A stretch of DNA of 9,630 bases from NCBI GenBank assembly GCA_003132865.1, contig PKYZ01000121.1:2371-12000 (forward strand), given 5' to 3'. The position numbers and the translations under genes were made by a program. Positions 6,225 through 9,630 of the stretch are shown here, piece after piece. Position 1 is the stretch's first letter, and every line of letters begins with the position of its first letter. Under the pieces are notes generated by a model, which saw nothing but the letters and a program-made list of their open reading frames with translations, did not search any database and was not told where the DNA came from. Origin of the DNA: Bryobacterales bacterium (GTDB lineage: Bacteria; Acidobacteriota; Terriglobia; Bryobacterales; Bryobacteraceae).

Positions 6225-6580
6225 TGCCCGTCAATGAAACCCGCTACCTGATCGTCGTCACCCGCGGCCACCGCGACGATATGCGTGTGTTGCGTTGGGC
6301 CGTCTCGACCAACGCGCGGTACATCGCCATGATCGGCAGCAAGCGCAAAGTCATTATTAACGTAATCAAGGAACTGGAAAAGGAAGGCATCGCCCGAGAG
6401 AGCTTCACGCGCGTGTTCGCGCCCATGGGGCTGGAGATCGGAGCCGTTTCGCCGGAGGAGATCGCGGTGTCGGTGGTCGCCGAGATGATCGCGGTGCGGC
6501 GTAACGCGGATTCGGACTGGCGGGCGCTCTCCAAGTCGGTGTTTGCTGGCGAGTCCCTGCAGGCGCTGTTGCTCAAGTGA
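6225..6580 (+). pseudogene. xdhC: xdhC 3' part (XdhC C-terminal domain)
   Basis: From the junction at about 6224/6225 the plus strand reads LPVNETRYLIVV, TRGHRDDMRVLRWAV, ARYIAMIGSKRKV, RVFAPMGLEIGAVSPEEIAVSVVAEMIAVRR and ends LQALLLK at TGA 6578-6580. These are the hallmark blocks of the XdhC C-terminal domain, well preserved and in one frame. The open frame continues upstream to ATG 6023, but residues encoded there are the antisense of the inverted 5' part, so the 185-residue open frame is a chimera and not a native protein. The last four bases (GTGA) overlap the start of the mobA-like gene, showing that the two were once translationally coupled in a molybdenum-hydroxylase maturation operon. 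Confidence 0.85.
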
Positions 6581-7119
6581 CCTGCGGACTGATCCTGGCC
6601 GGCGGCGAGTCGCGGCGCATGGGCTCGCCGAAGGCGCTGCTGGAGTTTCGGGGAGAGACTTTTCTGGACCGGCTGATTGGCCTGTTTTACCGGCGCTGCT
6701 CGCCCGTGATTGCTGTCCTGGGCGCACAGCATGAGATCGTGCGCGCCGGATTGCGCCGCGTCGGCGAGGCGCTTCTGGTGCAGAACCGGACTTTCGCCTC
6801 GGCCAGCTTACATCGATGCAATGCGGTCTGTGCGCGGTGCCCGCCGATGCGGACGGTGTGCTGTTCACCCTGGTGGATCATCCCGCCGTGGCGCCCGCCA
6901 CCATCGCCGCATTGATCGATGTGCCGCTCGCCGCGTTGCTTGACTTGACTTCAGCGCGCCCGCGCTGCTGCGCATCCCATGATCCGGCGGCCGGCGCGGG
7001 AAGTGGTCACGCAACACGCAAGGGAGATCGCCTACATCGACGTGGACGATGCCGGCATCCTGGCGGACGTGGACGACCCTGCGGCCTACGCGACGCTGCT
7101 GGCTGGGAGCGGCGAATGA
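6577..7119 (+). pseudogene. MobA/MocA-like molybdenum cofactor nucleotidyltransferase, multiply frameshifted
   Basis: GTG 6577 overlaps the xdhC stop. The frame begins MTCGLILAGGESRRMGSPKALL, the nucleotide-binding signature LAGGxSxRMGxPK of MobA/MocA (transfer of a nucleotide to molybdopterin). At about 6785-6788 one base appears missing: the protein continues in another frame as DFRLGQLTSMQCGL, VPADADGVLFTLVDHPAVAP, TIAALIDVPLA. Near 6940-6952, at CTTGACTTGACTT, the frame changes again and SAPALLRIP appears. Then about 30 codons (the usual GRRGHP region) are missing near 6980-7000. The last part returns as AREVVTQHAREIAYIDVDD, AGILADVDDPAAYATLL and stops at TGA 7117-7119. The gene is therefore dead unless the indels are sequence errors. 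The match to the cytidylyltransferase (MocA) subgroup next to xdhC is inferred from context. Confidence 0.85.
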
Positions 7120-9545
7120 AGCGCACCGTGAAACGCGCGGCAAAGTGGCTGAGCATAGCCATGGCGGTGCTGTTAATGGCCGGTATCGCCGCGCCCTACT
7201 TGAGCGGGAACCGGTTCGCGCCGTGCATCCGGGCGGCGCTCGAAAGCGCGCTGGGCCGCAAGGTCGAGTTGGGCGCCATCCACTTCAGCCTGTTCGCCGG
7301 GCCGGGCTTCTCGGTCGACAACGTGGTGATCCACGAGAACCCGGCTATCGGCATCGAGCCGATCGCCTATGTGGGCTCCTTGGAAGCCGTGCCGCGGCTC
7401 ACCTCGATCTTCGGCATCTTCGGCGGGCGGCTGGAATTCGCTTCCATCCGGCTGGATGACGCCAGCATCAACGTGGCCAAGACGGGCGGCCCTTCCGAGC
7501 CGGGCCGCTGGAACTTCGAGCCGCTGCTGAACCGGTCGGTGATCCGCGCCATTCCGGAATTGCATGTGCGCTCGGGACGGATCAATTTCAAATTCGGCGA
7601 CACCAAGTCCGTCTTCTATCTGACCAATACGGACCTGCACATCGCGCCGCCGGGCCCCAGGACACCCCTCGGCGCCGCCACCTGGAACGTGGAGTTCACT
7701 GGCGAACCGGCGCGTACCGACAAGCCGGCGCACGGATTCGGCGAGATCGTCGCGCGCGGCCGCTGGACCGAGACCGGCGCGGGCCGCCTGGATCTGGACG
7801 TGCGCCTGGAAAAAGGTGCGATCGGCGAGATCGTGGCGTTGCTGCACGGCTTCGACGCCGGGGTGCATGGCACGGTGGCCGCGCGGATGCATCTGGCGGG
7901 GCCTCTCGACGATATCCGTATCTCCGGCAGCATGGACGTAGAAGGGGTACACCGCTGGGACCGCATGCCGCCGTACGGGCAGAGTTGGCCGTTGCGCCTG
8001 GCGGGGCGGCTCAACGTGCCGGCCCAGATCGTTGAAATGGAATCCAGCACGGCGGGTGGCGAAACGCTGCCGTTGGCCGTGCGATTTCGTTGTTCCGATT
8101 ATTTCTCCCAACCGCATTGGGGCGTGGCCCTCAATTGGAATCGTTTTCCCGCCGGTCCCGTGCTGGATCTGGCGCGTCACATGGGCGCGGATCTGCCGCC
8201 CAAATTGAACATGACCGGATCGCTGGATGGCGTGCTGGGTTACACGGGGCAGGGAAGCCTGCAGGGCGAACTGGACTTCCACGATGCTTCGATTGCCATT
8301 CCGGACTCGCCGCCCATCCGCTCCGAGCAGGCGCGCTTGATTTTCGACCGCGGCCACGCGAAACTGGCTCCCGCGCTGGTGCGCACCGCGCAGGACGAGA
8401 CGGCGCAACTGGAAGCCGACTACGACTGGAATGCGCAATCGCTCGATCTGACAATTTCGACCGACTCCATGCGCGTGGAATCGCTGCGCGCGCAAGCCGC
8501 AATGGCCGCGATTCCGTGGCTGGATCAGGTTTCGAGCGGCACTTGGAAAGGCCAGCTTCGCTACCAGATCGCTGCCCAGCCGCCCGCCGCGCAGCCGCTC
8601 TCTTCCCAGCCGCTCTCCGCGCCCACCGGGCCCCCATCGGCCAAGACCGGCTGGACAGGCGCCATCGATCTGCAGGACGCCAAGTTTCCATTGCCGGGAC
8701 TCGCCGACCCGGTGGCGGTCGAATCGGCCACCGCCCACCTCGATGGGGCGCGGGTCACGCTCGATCGCATCCACGCGCAGGCCGGCAAGGTCGCGTTGGA
8801 GGGCGAGTACCGCTATGAGCCGCAAATGGCCCGCCCGCATCGCTTGCGCATAAGGATTCCAGAGGCCGATGCGGCTGAGCTGGAACGATTGCTGATGCCT
8901 ACCCTGCGTCACAGCCGCGGATTGATCGCGCGCGCGCTGAACCTGGGGCGGACGTCCCTGCCCGAATGGCTGGCCGATCGGCACGTGGATGCCATCGTGC
9001 AAATCGGCGCGCTGCATCTGGGCGACGCGGAGGTGGGCGGGATCCAGACGCACCTGCTTTGGGACGCGGCCAAGGCTGAGTTTACGGACATCCGCGCCAG
9101 CCTGGATGGCGGCCGCGTCACTGGCGTCCTGGCTGTCGGCCTGCGCGGCAACCGCCCTACGTACCGGTTGGAAGCGCGGGCCAAGGGTGTCGAATGGAAG
9201 TCCGGCAAGGTGGATGCGGAAACCGTATTGGAGTCGAGCGGCGCGGGATTGGAATTGCTGGCCCGTCTGCACTCCACCGGCACTTTCGTGGCGCGCGGGC
9301 TGGAGATGGAGGCGTTGCCCGACCTCGAAAGCGTTTCAGGGGCATATGACCTGGCGTGGGCGCAGACCGCGCCGATCCTGCGCTTCACGGATCTGCAACT
9401 GGTGTCGGGCGACGAAACTTATACCGGGCAAGGAGCCACGCAGCCTGACGGCCGGCTGCTATTTCAACTCACCAGCGGGAGCAAGGAGATGCACATGAGC
9501 GGCACGCTGGCGGAGTTGCGGGTGGATCAACCGGAAGTGCGGTGA
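7116..9545 (+). CDS. AsmA-like / TamB-related envelope protein
   Basis: I place the start at ATG 7116, which overlaps the mobA stop (ATGA), giving 809 residues to TGA 9543-9545. The longer frame from ATG 6816 fuses mobA-derived sequence and is not the native N terminus. Residues 1-11 are basic, 12-29 form one membrane helix (LSIAMAVLLMAGIAAPYL), and the rest is predicted periplasmic. Residues ~30-170 carry AsmA N-terminal features: LESALGRKVELGAI, FAGPGFSVDNVVIHENP, GGRLEFASIRLDDASINVAK, GRINFKFGD. The remainder is repetitive beta sequence with AsmA/TamB-like phrases (GTVAARMHLAGPLDDIRISGSM, VALEGEYRYEP, LLFQLTSGSKEMHMSGTL). A Pro/Ala/Ser linker lies near residues 487-510. AsmA-family proteins span the periplasm as lipid-channelling or outer-membrane assembly factors. 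The gene appears intact although both upstream operon partners are broken. Confidence 0.88.
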   Translation: MKRTVKRAAKWLSIAMAVLLMAGIAAPYLSGNRFAPCIRAALESALGRKVELGAIHFSLFAGPGFSVDNVVIHENPAIGIEPIAYVGSLEAVPRLTSIFGIFGGRLEFASIRLDDASINVAKTGGPSEPGRWNFEPLLNRSVIRAIPELHVRSGRINFKFGDTKSVFYLTNTDLHIAPPGPRTPLGAATWNVEFTGEPARTDKPAHGFGEIVARGRWTETGAGRLDLDVRLEKGAIGEIVALLHGFDAGVHGTVAARMHLAGPLDDIRISGSMDVEGVHRWDRMPPYGQSWPLRLAGRLNVPAQIVEMESSTAGGETLPLAVRFRCSDYFSQPHWGVALNWNRFPAGPVLDLARHMGADLPPKLNMTGSLDGVLGYTGQGSLQGELDFHDASIAIPDSPPIRSEQARLIFDRGHAKLAPALVRTAQDETAQLEADYDWNAQSLDLTISTDSMRVESLRAQAAMAAIPWLDQVSSGTWKGQLRYQIAAQPPAAQPLSSQPLSAPTGPPSAKTGWTGAIDLQDAKFPLPGLADPVAVESATAHLDGARVTLDRIHAQAGKVALEGEYRYEPQMARPHRLRIRIPEADAAELERLLMPTLRHSRGLIARALNLGRTSLPEWLADRHVDAIVQIGALHLGDAEVGGIQTHLLWDAAKAEFTDIRASLDGGRVTGVLAVGLRGNRPTYRLEARAKGVEWKSGKVDAETVLESSGAGLELLARLHSTGTFVARGLEMEALPDLESVSGAYDLAWAQTAPILRFTDLQLVSGDETYTGQGATQPDGRLLFQLTSGSKEMHMSGTLAELRVDQPEVR
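8592..8617 (+). repeat. 15-bp-period direct repeat in the proline-rich linker of the AsmA-like gene
   Basis: CAGCCGCTCTC occurs at 8592-8602 and 8607-8617, five codons apart, encoding QPLSSQPLSAP. A third, weaker CAGCCGC lies just before. Such in-frame repeats can gain or lose units without breaking the gene and fit an unstructured linker between beta domains. Confidence 0.6.
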
Positions 9546-9589
9546 CTGGTAGCACAGCTTTCAGTTTGTGTCTGGAGTTTCGTTTCATA

Positions 9590-9611
9590 GTGGGGCAGCC
9601 TCCCAGGCTGC
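9590..9611 (+). repeat. Dispersed hairpin repeat, copy 3 (GTGGGGCAG core)
   Basis: GTGGGGCAG at 9590-9598 heads a hairpin: GCAGCCT (9595-9601) pairs perfectly with AGGCTGC (9605-9611) around the loop CCC. It lies 45 bp after the AsmA-like stop, on the same strand and in the same orientation as the copy at 1138. No long T-run follows, but the position fits a 3'-end hairpin. Confidence 0.65.
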
Positions 9612-9630
9612 GAATAGGCGTTAAAATAAG

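Noticed and set aside
5780..6868. 362-codon open frame on the minus strand
   Set aside because: It is out of the XdhC frames, Arg/Pro/Ser-rich, and crosses the xdhC and mobA remnants. The XdhC similarity on this strand is in other frames.
7173..9272. 699-codon open frame on the minus strand
   Set aside because: It is antisense to the AsmA-like gene, His/Arg/Gln-rich, lacks any motif and is explained by high GC at third positions of the real gene.
1..9630. A new defence, secretion or biosynthetic system
   Set aside because: The intact genes are unlinked envelope or secreted proteins of known type. The remaining coding signal is decayed, and no conserved multi-gene module or repeat array supports a new system here.

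Overview
The window looks like chromosomal DNA of an acidobacterium, probably of the Solibacter/Bryobacterales type. This is inferred from the gene mix: an Oar-like TonB receptor with a carboxypeptidase-regulatory domain, a planctomycete-type cytochrome (DUF1592/DUF1588) protein, a PEP-CTERM protein, a YVTN beta-propeller and an XdhC/MobA-like pair. No database search was possible. I see no tRNA, rRNA, CRISPR array or intact mobile element.

Layout: the 3' end of a repeat-rich, tail-fibre-like protein (1-1029, +) opens the window. It is followed by about 440 bp of non-coding DNA with a hairpin repeat. On the minus strand (about 2550 down to 1466) lies a composite pseudogene. A plausible promoter drives the first ~170 codons of an Oar-like TonB receptor, which is joined near 1952-1960 to the 3' part of a DUF1592/DUF1588 gene. 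That second gene is frameshifted inside its CxxCH haem motif. From 2551 to 3346 no gene is convincing, apart from a possible transposase tail remnant. An intact secreted seven-bladed YVTN propeller gene (3347-4312, -) and an intact PEP-CTERM protein gene (5043-5765, +) are divergent across about 730 bp.

The right part carried an overlapping operon xdhC - mobA/mocA - asmA (+). The first two genes mature molybdenum hydroxylases (xanthine dehydrogenase/CO dehydrogenase type). Both are now broken. The 5' part of xdhC lies inverted (5980-6224, -) against its own 3' part (6225-6580, +), and mobA carries frameshifts and an internal deletion. The AsmA-like gene (7116-9545) is intact. Its ATG overlaps the old mobA stop, and the mobA frameshift has put a mobA segment in frame with it, giving a misleading 909-residue open frame from 6816.

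The main theme is gene decay and rearrangement between intact exported-protein genes, not a new multi-gene system. The most notable signals are the intragenic xdhC inversion, the Oar/DUF1592 junction, and a plus-strand repeat sharing the 9-mer GTGGGGCAG at three places, two of them forming hairpins with different but self-complementary arms. If the sequence is a metagenome assembly, assembly or consensus errors must be excluded before the indels are read as biology.
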